Of a DNA stretch of 64,000 nucleotides, positions 43,186 through 54,370 are shown piece after piece. The notes below the pieces were generated by a model that searched no databases, was not told the origin of the DNA, and saw only the letters and a list, made by a program, of their open reading frames with translations. The DNA is from Isoetes taiwanensis. Taxonomy: Eukaryota > Streptophyta > Lycopodiopsida > Isoetales > Isoetaceae. Both the position numbers and the translations under genes were made by a program. The stretch is from contig JAJEKV010000021.1 in NCBI GenBank assembly GCA_021234155.1, positions 12,955,760-13,019,759 of the forward strand. Reading direction: 5' to 3'. How positions within the stretch are numbered: position 1 is the first letter of the stretch; every line of letters starts with the position of its first letter.

Positions 43186-45086
43186 GATATACAACATTAT
43201 CAAGCATGATCCTAGTATATTTCGAGCGTTGTCTCCTGTGCACATTTTGACTTCTTTAAGAGGAGAAAGAAAGATGGATGGGTATCACTTGGTGGTGTAG
43301 TGCTTTCTATAACAGGTATGTTGTCTAATGGAATTCCATTGGGCTTGACCATGTCCATCTAATACCCTAATTATTTATTGTGGAGAACATAGGGTGCAAA
43401 TGAGTTTATTTTTCATATTGGTGGTCGGAAAATGTAGGGGCTGAGGCTTTATTTGCTGATTTGGGACATTTCTCAACATTATCAATTCAGATAATTAGTT
43501 TTTGTTTGAGGGAACAAATGCGGCATGCTGATATGTTAGCTTGGGCAGGTTGCTTTTACCGTGCTGGTCTTTTCCTGTCTGCTGTTAGCCTATATTGGTC
43601 AAGGAGCATACCTCATGAAGTTGCCGGAGCATGTGTCAGATACCTTTTACAAATCAATACCAAGTAATCTTTGCGGTTTCGCTTTTTGTTATGATTGAGG
43701 TATTATGTGTTACATGTAAAATATGATATCATATTTCTATTACTGATTCGTTTTCGGCCTATGTTCATAGTTGCAACAATTTGCCGCAATTGTTGCGAGT
43801 CAAGCAACAATATCGGCAACCTTTTCGATCATCAAGCGGTCGGTTGCGCTTGGATGCTTTCCTCGCATGAAGATTGTTCACACATCGCACCAATTTGGTG
43901 GACGAATTTATGTTCCCGAAATCAATTGGATATTAATGGGCCTTTGTCTTGCAATAACAATACTGGGTTTAGAGACTACTCAAATAGGAAATGCATATGG
44001 TATGTGACACCTGCATTCTTTATGCTATCTATGTATTATTTCCATTTGACACCCATTGCGTTATGCGGTATTGCCGTTGTGGCGCTTATGCTTGTGACAA
44101 CAATACTTATGACTCTCATCATGCTTTTCATTTGGCAGAGCAATCTTCTCCTAGTTGCTCTATTTTTCGTGGTTTTTGGATTAGTGGAATTAATCTATTT
44201 TTCCACTGTTCTCTTTAAGGTGGAAAGTGGTGGTTGGGTTCCTCTAGCACTTGCCTGCATCCTTTTAGTCATAATGTATGCATGGCATTATGGAACTGCA
44301 AAAAGATATGAGTTTGAAAATCAGAATAAAGTGCCAATTGGGTGGATTTTGGGCTTAGGTCCTGCCTGGGACTTGTCAGGCTACCAGGAATAGGATTGCT
44401 TTACACTCAACGAGCACATGGTGTGCCACCAATCTTCTCTCACTTTATAACCCATCTGCCAGCAATTCATTCCGTTGTCGTTTTTGTGTGTGTAAAATAT
44501 TTGTCAGTCAACACTGTATCGCAAGAAGAACGTATTTTTTTTTCGGCGAATTGGGACAGCTGATTATTGGATGTACCGTTGTGTTGTCCAATATGGATAT
44601 ATGGACCTGTATAAGAAAGATGATAACTTTGAGCAAATATTGCTCGAGGGCCCTGGCGTAATTTTTTCATTTGTGAGTCATTTATAGACGGTTTGACACA
44701 TTCAAGTTCCATCGATTATAGCTTAACTGTGACTCCGAAGACACCCTACCATCGCCAGGCATCGAGAAGAGAATACCAAGACATAACAATATAGGTTCGT
44801 AATTGTCCGGTGATCAAGGGTTCTCACGAGAAGCTTGATTAGGTCTCAAGATTTGAGGCCAGTTATTGAGGATCAATTAAAGTTCCTGTGGGATGCAAGG
44901 GAAGTTGGTGTAGTCCATATTCTTGGCAACACCATCGTGAGAGCAAGAGAAGGTTCTAACATTATGAAGAAGATTGCCATAAATAACATATATGCATTTT
45001 TGAGGAAAATTTGCAGGGGAAGCAATGTAATCTACCACATACCTCATGAGAGCCTGTTGAATGTGGGCATGGTCCACTATGTGTGA
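43185..45086 (+). pseudogene. KUP/HAK/KT potassium transporter pseudogene (C-terminal half)
   Basis: Pieces in the order of a KUP/HAK protein: IFRALSPVH and KDGWVSLGGVVLSIT (exon to 43315), EALFADLGHFSTLSIQI and [20 protein letters not shown] (43438-43663), [27 protein letters not shown] and [12 protein letters not shown] (~43745-43999), AVVALMLVTTILMTLIMLF, LFKVESGGWVPL and WHYGTAKRYEFE (44068-44390), [20 protein letters not shown] and RRIG (44395-44690), and the C-terminus VRAREGSN ... [10 protein letters not shown] ... [12 protein letters not shown] to TGA 45084. These proteins move K+ across membranes. Frame breaks are near 43280, 43510, 43780, 44365 and 44530. The intron at 44000-44067 ends in CG instead of AG. 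N-terminal exons are missing. Introns are kept, so it is not a processed copy. Confidence 0.85.
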
Positions 45087-45800
45087 TCCTGTGCCAGAAA
45101 TTAGTTGAGATGGCTGACCATTTTTTTTGAAGGCCAACAACAAATGGCCAAGAGGCCATAGCATGTTGTAGGGCTTACAGGTGATCTGTACCTCGCTTCT
45201 CCAGTTGTTTATTCAATAGTTTGAAAATTCAAACGTGGCCAGTGGGCAGCGCCCTTTATAAGTTGATTTTTTCTTTTTGCAACCCTAGACTCCGGACCAT
45301 TGAGCACTAAAAACTCAAACCCCTTGTTGGTACTTGGTCTACTAGTATAATGTTCCATTAAAGCATTAGAAGATATGCAAGACTTCTTAGTGATTGACAT
45401 AACTAGTTGTTAGCATCAAGCTAGGAAATTGAGATATTAACGCGGGGCGGTTGGTATGGAAGACGACTTCATGATGTTGCCTTTAAATGTCTGACGGCTT
45501 GTGCTACTAACTACTTTTGGATCTCACCGTCAAGTTTTCTTTTATGTTTGAAATCCTTATTGATAGCACACCAAAATAAGGCTACCTTCACATGTGAAGA
45601 GGCTTCTCACCCTAAAAATTTGAACGAGGTTGAGGTCGTCATCTAGAACAAGCTTCGATTTGGTCCCTTGTTTTTTTTTTTTTTTTGAGGTCAGGTTGGG
45701 GGCACCTGAGAAGAGTGTTCTAAGAGTCTCTTTTTATTTTTGACTAGAAACGGTGCCACTGTTGTTGGGCATAAGTTAAATTGGTAAATCATACACAGTA
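45087..45800. other. Noncoding, no gene recognised
   Basis: Sequence downstream of the KUP/HAK pseudogene, with a poly(T) run at ~45671-45686. No gene recognised. Confidence 0.4.
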
Positions 45801-45802
45801 GT

Positions 45803-46120
45803 AATGAGAGAAAAGAACATTAATAATTTAAATGTACTCCACTGTTAAAACGTTTTAAGCCAATTTTAACTGAAATGTTTATCTATTTGAAAGACATGCT
45901 GTGCATGAACTTAGTTGGTCTAAGTATGAGAGAAAAGAACATTAATAATTTAAATGTACTCCACTGTTAAAACGTTTTAAGCCAATTTTAACTGAAATGT
46001 TTATCTATTTGAAAGACATGCTGTGCATGAACTTAGTTGGTCTAAGTATGGGAACAACTTTAACTGGAGTGTCTATCTATTTGAAAAAAACGCATGTGCA
46101 TGATTTTAGATGGTTCAAAG
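45803..46120. repeat. 123-bp tandem duplication with a third, diverged partial copy
   Basis: ATGAGAGAAAAGAACATTAA starts at 45803 and 45926; the two units are almost identical. A diverged partial unit follows to about 46120 (matching TCTATCTATTTGAAA and GTGCATGA). Confidence 0.85.
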
Positions 46121-46167
46121 TTCTTTGGTTATGGAAACAACTATGGATCTTCAAATTGGTTCACCCG

Positions 46168-46206
46168 CCAATTGGTCTCCGTGGACGCTAAAAAACTATT
46201 CTATTC
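46168..46206 (+). mobile_element. Microsatellite-tailed retroposon, copy 6 (plus orientation)
   Basis: CCAATTGGTCTCCGTGGACG followed by CTAAAAAACTATTCTATTCC. Same core as the other copies, here on the plus strand, which shows that the simple repeat always lies on the same (3') side of the core. Confidence 0.6.
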
Positions 46207-47770
46207 CTAATAAGAACTGGAAGTAGGGCACATGCATACAGATGCGTGTAAAAAAGGACAAATGCTAAATATTTTAAGTAATTCCTTATTTTCGAAACTT
46301 CAAATTTAAGGGAGAACATCGGCAATTGCAGGAGCTGCTTCAGGACTTAAACTTGCATGACATTATGGTTTAAGGCATTTTCAATCGTTGGTCATTGGTT
46401 GAGCCGGGATAAATGCACGTTCGCGCTCAACCACGGACTCCAAATCATTGCCTTCGACAGGGCTTAGGCTCAAATTCTAAATGGGTAACCATCACTATGT
46501 CAATGTTTTAAAATAGCAATTTTGATTCATTATTTCGTATGTTATCAAGTATCAAGTACTCTATTGTCTTGAAGTAGCAATTTGAATTGATTGTGAAAAT
46601 ATGACTTTGAACTATGATTTAAGCCACTTCACCCTCCGGCCATGGAGGGCAACCCTCCGTGCGCATCACCTTGTTGGAATTGATTTTACAATAGACAATA
46701 TAGCACCCTAAGTTTAGCGTAGGATGCATTCTAGACTACAACAACTTTGTACTCATTGAATGTGGTAAATTTAAGCCAGGCATATTTTGCTAAGGTTCAT
46801 GGTAAGTTGTTTAGGATTATCAACTAGGCTTTATGGTTTATGGGACATAAGATTTAGGATTTAAGATTTAGGATTCAATGGTAAAGCAAAGGAAAGATAA
46901 AGCTGTCATGAATATACGCAAAACCAAGGGAAAATACGCAATAAATATGCTGGAACACTAGAAATTCTTGATAGATCAAAGCAAATTAGAGGGGTTTGAA
47001 CAATAATTCATGCATTGAGTTATAACATACAATTAGATTTTATATGATACATTTATAACCCTCACTCTAAACATTAAATCCCGAGCAAATTACCAATTAT
47101 TATAATGCGTAATGGTCCAATTATTATCAATATGAAATGTACATATTTTTCATCTTTCTTCATATATAGCTCTACATAGGGTTTAGGTAATATAGGAGAA
47201 TATCAAATGAATGTTGCATAATCCCTTGGGATTCTCCATAGGAGCCTAGGATTGAATGGAATTTTCATGAAGTTTCACAAAATTTTAAATGTAATGGCAA
47301 TGAATAATGGGTCATCTTTGACACACCGTTCATGCAAAACTTTCCAAGAAGCTCTCAACATGGAATCTCTTAGATTTTAAGAGAATCTGAAAATTCTCGT
47401 CGAATTCTTTAAATACGTTTTGACTTCGACCTTGCCTAAGGCGGCAATCATTCATTTGTAAAATCAACCACCTTTCATGCTGAAATATTTGTACAAAAAT
47501 TTGAGAATAATTCTTGGAATTTCTTGCGTGCACACTCTTTATCTGTATGTTCATCCAATGTTGAAAGAATAATGCTTTCATGCACACAATTTGGTAGAAG
47601 TATAGTTAAAATGCCCATCAAAATTTAGTAAAGTTCCACCCATGCAGTTTTATGTACACAACTTGGTTGAACTATAATATGATTGGTTGCCATCATATAC
47701 TTACTTCTTTATCATCATACTCTTTGCAAAATCTCAACGAATATAAATCTAATAAAGCTTAATAAGGAGT
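46207..47770. other. Noncoding, no gene recognised
   Basis: AT-rich intergenic DNA. Nothing else supported. Confidence 0.45.
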
Positions 47771-47771
47771 A

Positions 47772-47884
47772 GATAACGCCCTGGGCCGAGGGTGTTACTG
47801 AAAAAAAAATTACGCGCACACCCTCGCCATTTTGATGGCCCGAAAATTTTTTTTGAAGTAACACCCGAGGGCCAGGGCGTTATC
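47772..47884. mobile_element. Short inverted-repeat element 1
   Basis: 27-base arms at 47772-47798 and 47858-47884 (GATAACGCCCTGG ... / ... CCAGGGCGTTATC), with internal A/T runs. It would fold into a hairpin. MITE-like; no target duplication found. Confidence 0.6.
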
Positions 47885-47885
47885 G

Positions 47886-48071
47886 CCCTTAACACACTGC
47901 CCCGAGAGTTTTGGGCCATCCGATCATTATCAAAATTGATCTGGATCCGTCCATTTCATAACATCCTAGGGTGTTATGGAGTAGCAGTGTGTTATAGCTC
48001 CAGTAACACACTGATCAAGATTGATCTGAACCGTTGGATCACTATAAACTTGAGGGGCAGTGTGTTAAGGG
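47886..48071. mobile_element. Short inverted-repeat element 2, adjacent to element 1
   Basis: CCCTTAACACACTGCCCC at 47886-47903 and its exact reverse complement at 48054-48071; 186 bases in total. An internal AACACACTGATCAAGATTG resembles a part of the arm. It lies about 100 bases upstream of the hydrolase ATG. Confidence 0.7.
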
Positions 48072-48171
48072 ACTTGTATACATGTATAGATATAGAAAAA
48101 AGGCACAGCGGATTAAAAAGGCACACCGGTTTTTGTTTTTAAGGGAAAGGAGGGGGGGCGTTCTTGCAAAA

Positions 48172-49254
48172 ATGAAGTTTGTGTTCCGGTTGTTGAAGCG
48201 CCTGCGGCCACGCCCATCGAAGGCAGCAACCTATCATTCTAAGGTTCCGCTCCACATTCAGGAAGCTTTAGGAGCTCACAAGTACACGGTAATTTTGTTG
48301 CATGGGCGAGGCTGTACTGGGCCGGAATTCGCTGCAGCCCTAGCTGCCATGTCCACCTCTTCACCAGGCCTTAGTCTCTTTAGTTCTTTGCCTGGTGTGA
48401 GATGGGTGTTTCCAAGCGCGGAGTTGCAAAGCGGCTGGTTTAAGGCGTCTCTACGTGATCCAACCTTTGAGCGGGTAAGCTAGCTCGAAACTTTACCTAA
48501 GCAGGGCAGTTTTTATTTCTTTCGACTATTTGTATCCAAAAACGAGCCTGTACATGTTGATTACTTAATCCAAGTCACTGATTAAAGGAAATTTCATATC
48601 ATAGCCCCCTCTTTTCTTGTATGATGCAAGAATAAACAAACTTAAACCTTGTTTTGTGGTTTTGTGCAGAAAAGCCTTAGGTCTGGCCTTAGGTCTTGCG
48701 TTCAATACGTGCAGGAAGTGCTTGAGGATGAAATTCGAGTGCTAGGCGGTGCTGCTGAGAGGGTGGTGCTGGGTGGGGTGAGCCAGGGACAAGCTGCAGC
48801 TCTACATGTCCTGCTTTCAAGCCATTGCAAATTGGGAGCTTTCGTTGGTGCTTGTGGGTGGTTACCTCTAGCAAAGAAGATTGAACTAATGGGTGATGTT
48901 ACCAAGTGTCTAAGAAAGGAATTAGGGCTGGGAAAGGAGGCTCAAGACGATGGCCTCTCTTCTTCTTCTTCTAAATCTTCCTCTTCCTCTTCCTCTTCTT
49001 CTAAATCTTCTTCTTCGCTGGTTGGCATGCCTGTGTTCTTGGGGCATGGTACATTTGACACCACTGTCTGTGTGGAGCTAGGAAGGCAGGCTTGCAGTAT
49101 CCTCAGGCAGATGAAGATGGACGTTGTGTGGAAAGAGTACGTGGGTGCAGAACTAGAAGGGCACTGGCTGAAGGAACCCGAGGAACTTGATGACATTGTT
49201 GACTTCTTGAAGACCCACTTAGGGATTCACACACAGTGTGTTGTTGCCACATGA
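48172..49254 (+). CDS. Alpha/beta hydrolase, acyl-protein thioesterase/carboxylesterase type (two exons)
   Basis: Exons 48172-48474 and 48670-49254, with a phase-0 intron GTAAGC...TTTGTGCAG; 295 residues from ATG 48172 (MKFVFRLLKRLRPRP), chosen because the conserved fold starts soon after. It hydrolyses ester or thioester bonds. Visible features: HGRG oxyanion-side loop (residue ~44), nucleophile Ser139 in GGVSQGQA (family GxSxG), Asp231 in GHGTFDTTV, His266 in EGHWLKEP. A serine-rich insert (about residues 196-216) precedes the Asp motif. The frame is intact and the triad complete. The HGRG and GHW signatures remind me of fungal members of this family more than of plant APT proteins. The N-terminus is basic and amphipathic, with no clear signal peptide. 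Confidence 0.82.
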
Positions 49255-51110
49255 TGCATAACTGCGACCGTCCTGGCAAAAAAAAGGAACTGTATGTGTG
49301 TTCACATGCATCTTAGTCTTCGCATGACATTGGGGCAGGGTTTTTCCCCAATTCTGTTCATATTTTTGAGAAAATTTAGTTGAAGCCGAAAGCTGTGGAA
49401 TGAAGTCTCTTAAAAATGTGAAGCAATATCATGATGTTTAAAGGCAGATGCTTGTCTTCCTTGCTTGTTCACACTGGTTGGTAGATGTTTGTAAGTGGTT
49501 GGTATATGTACCTGGGCAAGTTGAAGAATGGCAGATTCTTTTAGTTCAAATAAGTAGCTCTGTGTACAATGGGCTGGGTTTTAGCTGAATGAAGATCGAC
49601 AGATCATTGTGGGTGTGCCTCTACGGCTGTTCATTCTCTTGGCTTTCACAAATACGTTTATTTCGGTATCCCGTAGGCAGACCATGTGTTAAGTATGCAT
49701 TAGAAATGACTCATCACATACATGTCTATCTGTTGCAAAAGTGGTCAGCCAAAACTTCAAATAGTTTGCAACATGGCAAGAATTGGCTATAGAAGATTTG
49801 TCATGCAGGACAGATGCAAAATAGCATCCTCCTCATTCCATCTTAGTAGGCTATCTTTCTGCCAAGCTTTAGAAATGCATGTACCATATAAGCATCCATC
49901 CCCTTGGTGCATTCTTTATGTTCTGCAGCTTTTTAAAGCCCTGTGTTTGGTAAAATGTGTTGCCTTTTTTACTACTGTCAATCAAATAATGGTGCAGAGA
50001 TCTAAATCATCTGGACCGCTGATGTAGTAACCATCATTTTCCAAGATAATCTCCCTTGATGCGTCTTATAGTCCACCAACCACGTCTGACCACTTACAAA
50101 CATCTAGAGACTTACAAAACATAACCTGGAACACTACGCCCTTTACTTTGTTTACCCTTCTCAGACTTATTTTTGATGACCAAAAATCAGGTTCAATACG
50201 GCATCTATGATGCAAGATAAGTTTGCGTGGTATATGCTGAATTCTGAGTCGGAAGATTTGGGTTGAGGCCCTCTTTGATTTTTTCAAAATTTCAATCTAT
50301 TACTCCAGTATTATATCAAGCTTCTGTAACTTAGGGTATACCATTTCACATCAGCCATTATAGTTTAGCATAATAGTTTCAGGGCTGTGGCAACTCATGC
50401 TTTTCACTCTAACGTCAGAATTCCAGAATTCCGAACTTTGCAAGCAAGATGTTAGACCCGCAAGAACTTTTCTCGACAAAGAAAATACATTGGGCTTGGA
50501 AACAGGCTATTATTATTAGCAGCAGTATTGTGGATTCTTAAACCTGAGATGGCGAGCTAGTTAAACGTGGCTGGAAATTTCTTCAAATGATAAAGCTCAT
50601 GATGAACAACATCATCTTCATGATCGTTGATATTTAAACAGTGATCGTGACCCATATGAACAGTGAACAGTGATCCCGACTCATATGAATTGGGTGTGGA
50701 GATCCGACGAACATTGATTGAACATATAGTCTTCATTTGATTTATTGTGTTTGAGGATGATGGGTTTTACTTAACTTGATGAACTTCATCACTTTCACAT
50801 TTCAACTTGATAACGACTGGTGTTTATCTTGATGTGCTTTCTTTTACTTGATAATTGTCTCTTCTTACTCGTATGACCAAAATTTATTTGATATTGTAAG
50901 CTAGGACCAAATTGACATCCAAATGGATGCATTATGATAGTTACTAAAGGCTTAGCTTAACCAGAAAGTGGAAGTATACTCATTCTAGAAGTTAAAAAGA
51001 AAAAAAAGGAACTTAACGAAAGGCATGTGCGAAGCAATTGCCCTTAGCATTAAGTTAAAAAAAAATAACTAACGGGCGAATGTGTGAAGCCATTGCCGTT
51101 AGCATTAAGT
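49255..51110. other. 3' flank of the hydrolase gene and noncoding DNA
   Basis: It probably holds the 3' UTR first, then AT-rich intergenic DNA. Near 51005-51110 there are repeated phrases around GCCGTTAGCATTAAGTTA, part of or next to repeat X. No gene recognised. Confidence 0.45.
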
Positions 51111-51116
51111 TAGGCT

Positions 51117-51753
51117 AACTTAATAGGCATCTATGCAAAGAAATTGCCGTGAGCACTAACTTAACCAAGACGTGTGCGAACACATTTTTATTCTGTCGTT
51201 AAGTTAAAAAAAAATAACCTAACTTGTTTTAGTTCAAAAGGATTTAACTAGCACTACAAGAGAAGGGGTCAATTAGTGTTAGCAAAACGTCACCACAGCA
51301 TTGGCAAATATACTTTATGACATTATTGGTAACATATATCCGTAGGTGATGCTATAGGTGACACAATTTCTGTCAGGAATAGAGTCACAATCTGTGTTAC
51401 TAAGAGTGTCAGTAATTTTATTATGACGCTATAGATATTGCTATTAGCATCAATCATAGCGTCACTAGTTGTTACACATATAGCATCAGTGTTAATGGCA
51501 CTAATGACATTATAAGTGATGTTATTAACAACAATTATAGCGTTACTTGTTGTTACGCATATAGCATCAGTATTAGTGTCAGTTCTAACTAGTGACATCA
51601 TAGGTGGTGTTATTAGCATCAATAACTTCTTAGTCTTGGTGCGAACATAAGGGTCTCTTATGGGTTTAAATGGGCAGTTAGAAAAATTAACTTAATCTTA
51701 ACTTAACGGCGGGTGCTAAGATACCCTTAGACCATTACTTATGAGTTGCTCCA
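51117..51753. repeat. Repeat X, copy A, split by a CACTA fragment
   Basis: 51117-51251 equals 56645-56779 and 51630-51753 equals 56814-56937, each with only a few mismatches. Between the halves sits a CACTA-type piece (51252-51629). In copy B the halves are joined by 34 other bases. No coding capacity. Confidence 0.8.
51252..51629 (+). mobile_element. CACTA transposon end with subterminal repeats (fragment)
   Basis: Starts CACTACAAGAGAAGG, the hallmark end of CACTA (En/Spm) transposons, and is followed by many copies of short motifs such as TAGCGTCACTAGTTG, ATAGCATCAGT and their inverse, as expected for subterminal transposase-binding repeats. No matching inverted end (CTCTTGTAGTG) follows. 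It is a truncated end. Confidence 0.65.
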
Positions 51754-51845
51754 AGACCACTTTTGGCAACCCCAAAATGCCCCGCGATGCATCTCGTGAG
51801 TAAAACCCCATTCTAGACCTTTAGTACTCCAAAATGAAAAACTAA

Positions 51846-51874
51846 CTAGAAACGTGTGCCCGGCGATGCCGGGC
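51846..51874 (-). mobile_element. Helitron 3' end (minus orientation)
   Basis: On the minus strand: hairpin GCCCGGC-ATC-GCCGGGC, 8 bases, CTAG, then T. Same stem sequence and same spacing as the end at 38817-38845. The 5' end of the element was not found. Confidence 0.6.
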
Positions 51875-53640
51875 TTTAGTCGTGGACGTGTGAAATAGGC
51901 ATAAATAATGAAGCCTCTAAGTGGAGTAAAGAGTTGCAAATATAACCATCTCCACCGACATAATGGAGTGCATAGGGCAAAGTGTAGTTTAAGGAGATGG
52001 AGCATTATCCATGGGCTTGTGAAATGGGTAGGGATAATGGCACATGGGTGGCATAAAATTTAAGCTTTAAGGTTGATCTAGGATTTCTTGTTTGTGGAAG
52101 AGAGCATATCCAATGTGTACTCAATGCAGTTATAGCTCTAAAATCAGAGGAAGTATGAAACACTATTCTCGCTAAAATTCATTGGAAGAAGCAATACCAC
52201 TACCCATTTGCAGGATAGAGTAATGGTTAGCTCATCATATGAGCCTTAGAAGATTAAGCATGGATGTTTAACGCATTGTAATTGACTTACAATAGTGAAG
52301 GTAGAGATGAATTTAAATGTGATCAAGGGCTAACCTACTTGTTTAAGAAACTCTTCATAGTTTTTGCATGTGTAACATACGTGTCCATGATTCTTGTATT
52401 GTCAGCGGTATTTATCCAACATTAGTTATATGGAATGCATAAGACGTAAGGAACCTTTATTTATATGACTTTTGCCTGCAAAATTGCAATGAACTTACAA
52501 TAGTTACAATCCAGACAAAAATATTTTTTTGTAGTCATTGTCATGTCATTTAACACTTGCCAAGCATCCTGCGTGCTTCCCTTATTTATGTGACTATTGC
52601 CTACAAAGTTGCAATTAACTTACAATAGTTGCAATCTAGGTAAAGATATGTTTTTTTGTAGTCATTGTGGTATCATTTAACACTTACCAAGCATCCTTTC
52701 TTCCCGTATTCCAATTGGTAACACGTCTGCTCCTGAGTAGGCTGGAACTATAGTGACATGAATCCCTGAGATAATGCATCTACGTTTTGAGGCCTTTTTT
52801 CCACAGCTAACAGATGCTTCAGTTTTTTATAATCATCTTTATCATCATTAGTGACTTATGTACAGCTCTGTTATTCAATGCACAGAATAATTAACACAAA
52901 ATCAAGGTATGGCATCCGCATAATAGAACAAAACCATCACGAGTCTATAGATCAATCTTATTGCATATAACAATGGAACGAAACAAAACTGCTTGTTGAT
53001 TCTGGATAAAGCCTAAGATATCAAGATCATGAAATCCATGATTGCAACAAAATGTAGTGTAAATACATTAAATGTATGTCATTGAAAATTTGTAAACCCA
53101 TTTTCTTATACCTTTTTGGTTTAAGTCTGCAACAAATCCATGCATTAAACTCACAGAGATAGATAGATAGATAGGTACCAAGGAGAAAGCAGCATGTTAC
53201 CAAGGAGGTGTACGTTTTTTGCAAAGCCATTGAAAGGAATCAGAGACATGGAAGCAAAGGAAGAGCCATTTGAAGAAGAGGTCCCATGGCCAATCAATGC
53301 ATGAATGAAAATATCGGCATATTGAAAGCATCACTATAATGCAAGGTCTGGGACGGCAGCTATTCCATTTACAGGAGAAAATATATTTTTGGCCTAACCC
53401 ATAAGAGGCTTGAGGGAGCCATACTCGATGCTGCAAGTTAGGGTTCGGGCCCTTCTTTTTCAGAATCAATCTCGGCCATCTCAACACATTGGCAAATCTA
53501 GATCACCTTAAAACTTTACAATATAGCATAGTCTTCTGCCATAAATCAAATCTCGCACTGCATGCAGCACTATTGCAAAGCACTGAATGAATTCAAAAGA
53601 CAGAACAGTTTTGAGAGGAATACACAAAACATAGATACTT
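51875..53640. other. Noncoding, with short repeats
   Basis: A phrase including CTTACAATAGTTGCAATC occurs twice in related form (~52495-52530 and ~52615-52650). A short GATA run is at 53158-53172. A 96-codon minus-strand open stretch (53197-53487) shows no domain. No gene supported. Confidence 0.4.
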
Positions 53641-53683
53641 TACAAAATGTATTTAGTCTTCCTTAACAGACGCGGAGAACATA

Positions 53684-54219
53684 CCTGAAGTAAGTATGTA
53701 TGGCTGAAGTATGTCTGGAAAGTCCAAACATATGCTTTTACATGATCCAACCGAATAACCATCAAGTGTTGCTGCTTGCTCAGGCGCATCAAGCTGCTTT
53801 TCCCCATCCAAAGTAAAGCAAACAATCAAGAAAGATATTCAGAGTTAATGGATAATAGTGATTCTACCTTTGCACGCAACATAAAATATGTTTTTGGTCC
53901 TTTGGAGGAAGGAAGTCCCTGGCTTTGAATACTGGAGACAACATATGTTGAAGAGCTTAATCCCAATGCCTCCAGCTTCTATATAAGAAACTTAAAGTTC
54001 CAACTGTTCCCCACCAAAAGCGAAGTATTGATTGAGGATAGAAACTCAATACCATGCTTTAAGGCCCCTGTTCGACCTGATGATGAGGCTTGGATTGTCC
54101 TGTGCCTTGTACATGACTCATACTTGATTTCTAGATCTGCAGAAATGCAAAATAAACCAAATTGAATGTAAATGGAGCAAACAGATTCTATTACCACTCA
54201 ATATGATAAAACTTACCGC
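53684..54219 (-). pseudogene. Unidentified spliced gene remnant, minus strand
   Basis: Protein-like exon text with plausible splice signals on the minus strand: donor GCG/GTAAGT near 54218, acceptor TTCTGCAG near 54138, then EIKYESCTRHRTIQASSSGR and GALKHGIEFLSSINTSLLVG. After an in-frame TAG near 53980 comes KLEALGLSSSTYVVSSIQSQ to MLRAK, then QLDAPEQAATLDGYSVGSCK to LTSG at a GTATGT donor near 53684. I do not recognise the family. A retroposon lies just upstream (54250). Either exons of a real gene or a broken copy. Confidence 0.4.
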
Positions 54220-54249
54220 ACATATAGTATAACTTTTTCTCTGTTATAA

Positions 54250-54370
54250 GAATAGAATAGAATAGAATAGTTTTTTTAACGTCCACGAAGACCAATAGGT
54301 CATGGGACCCATACAATGGGCTAGTACAATCATTACTACTAGGATTAAAAAACCCCTGCCTCGAAAGGTT
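54250..54370 (-). mobile_element. Microsatellite-tailed retroposon, copy 7
   Basis: Plus strand: four GAATA units, then GTTTTTTTAACGTCCACGAA and GACCAATAGGTCATGGGACC, continuing about 80 bases (ACAATGGGCTAGTACAATC). Read on the minus strand the body ends in the core, then A-rich, then a (TATTC)n tail. It lies immediately upstream of the spliced gene remnant. Confidence 0.65.

Noticed and set aside
48034-48171. Upstream extension of the hydrolase reading frame
   Set aside because: No ATG upstream in frame; the stretch overlaps the end of inverted-repeat element 2. ATG 48172 is the better start.
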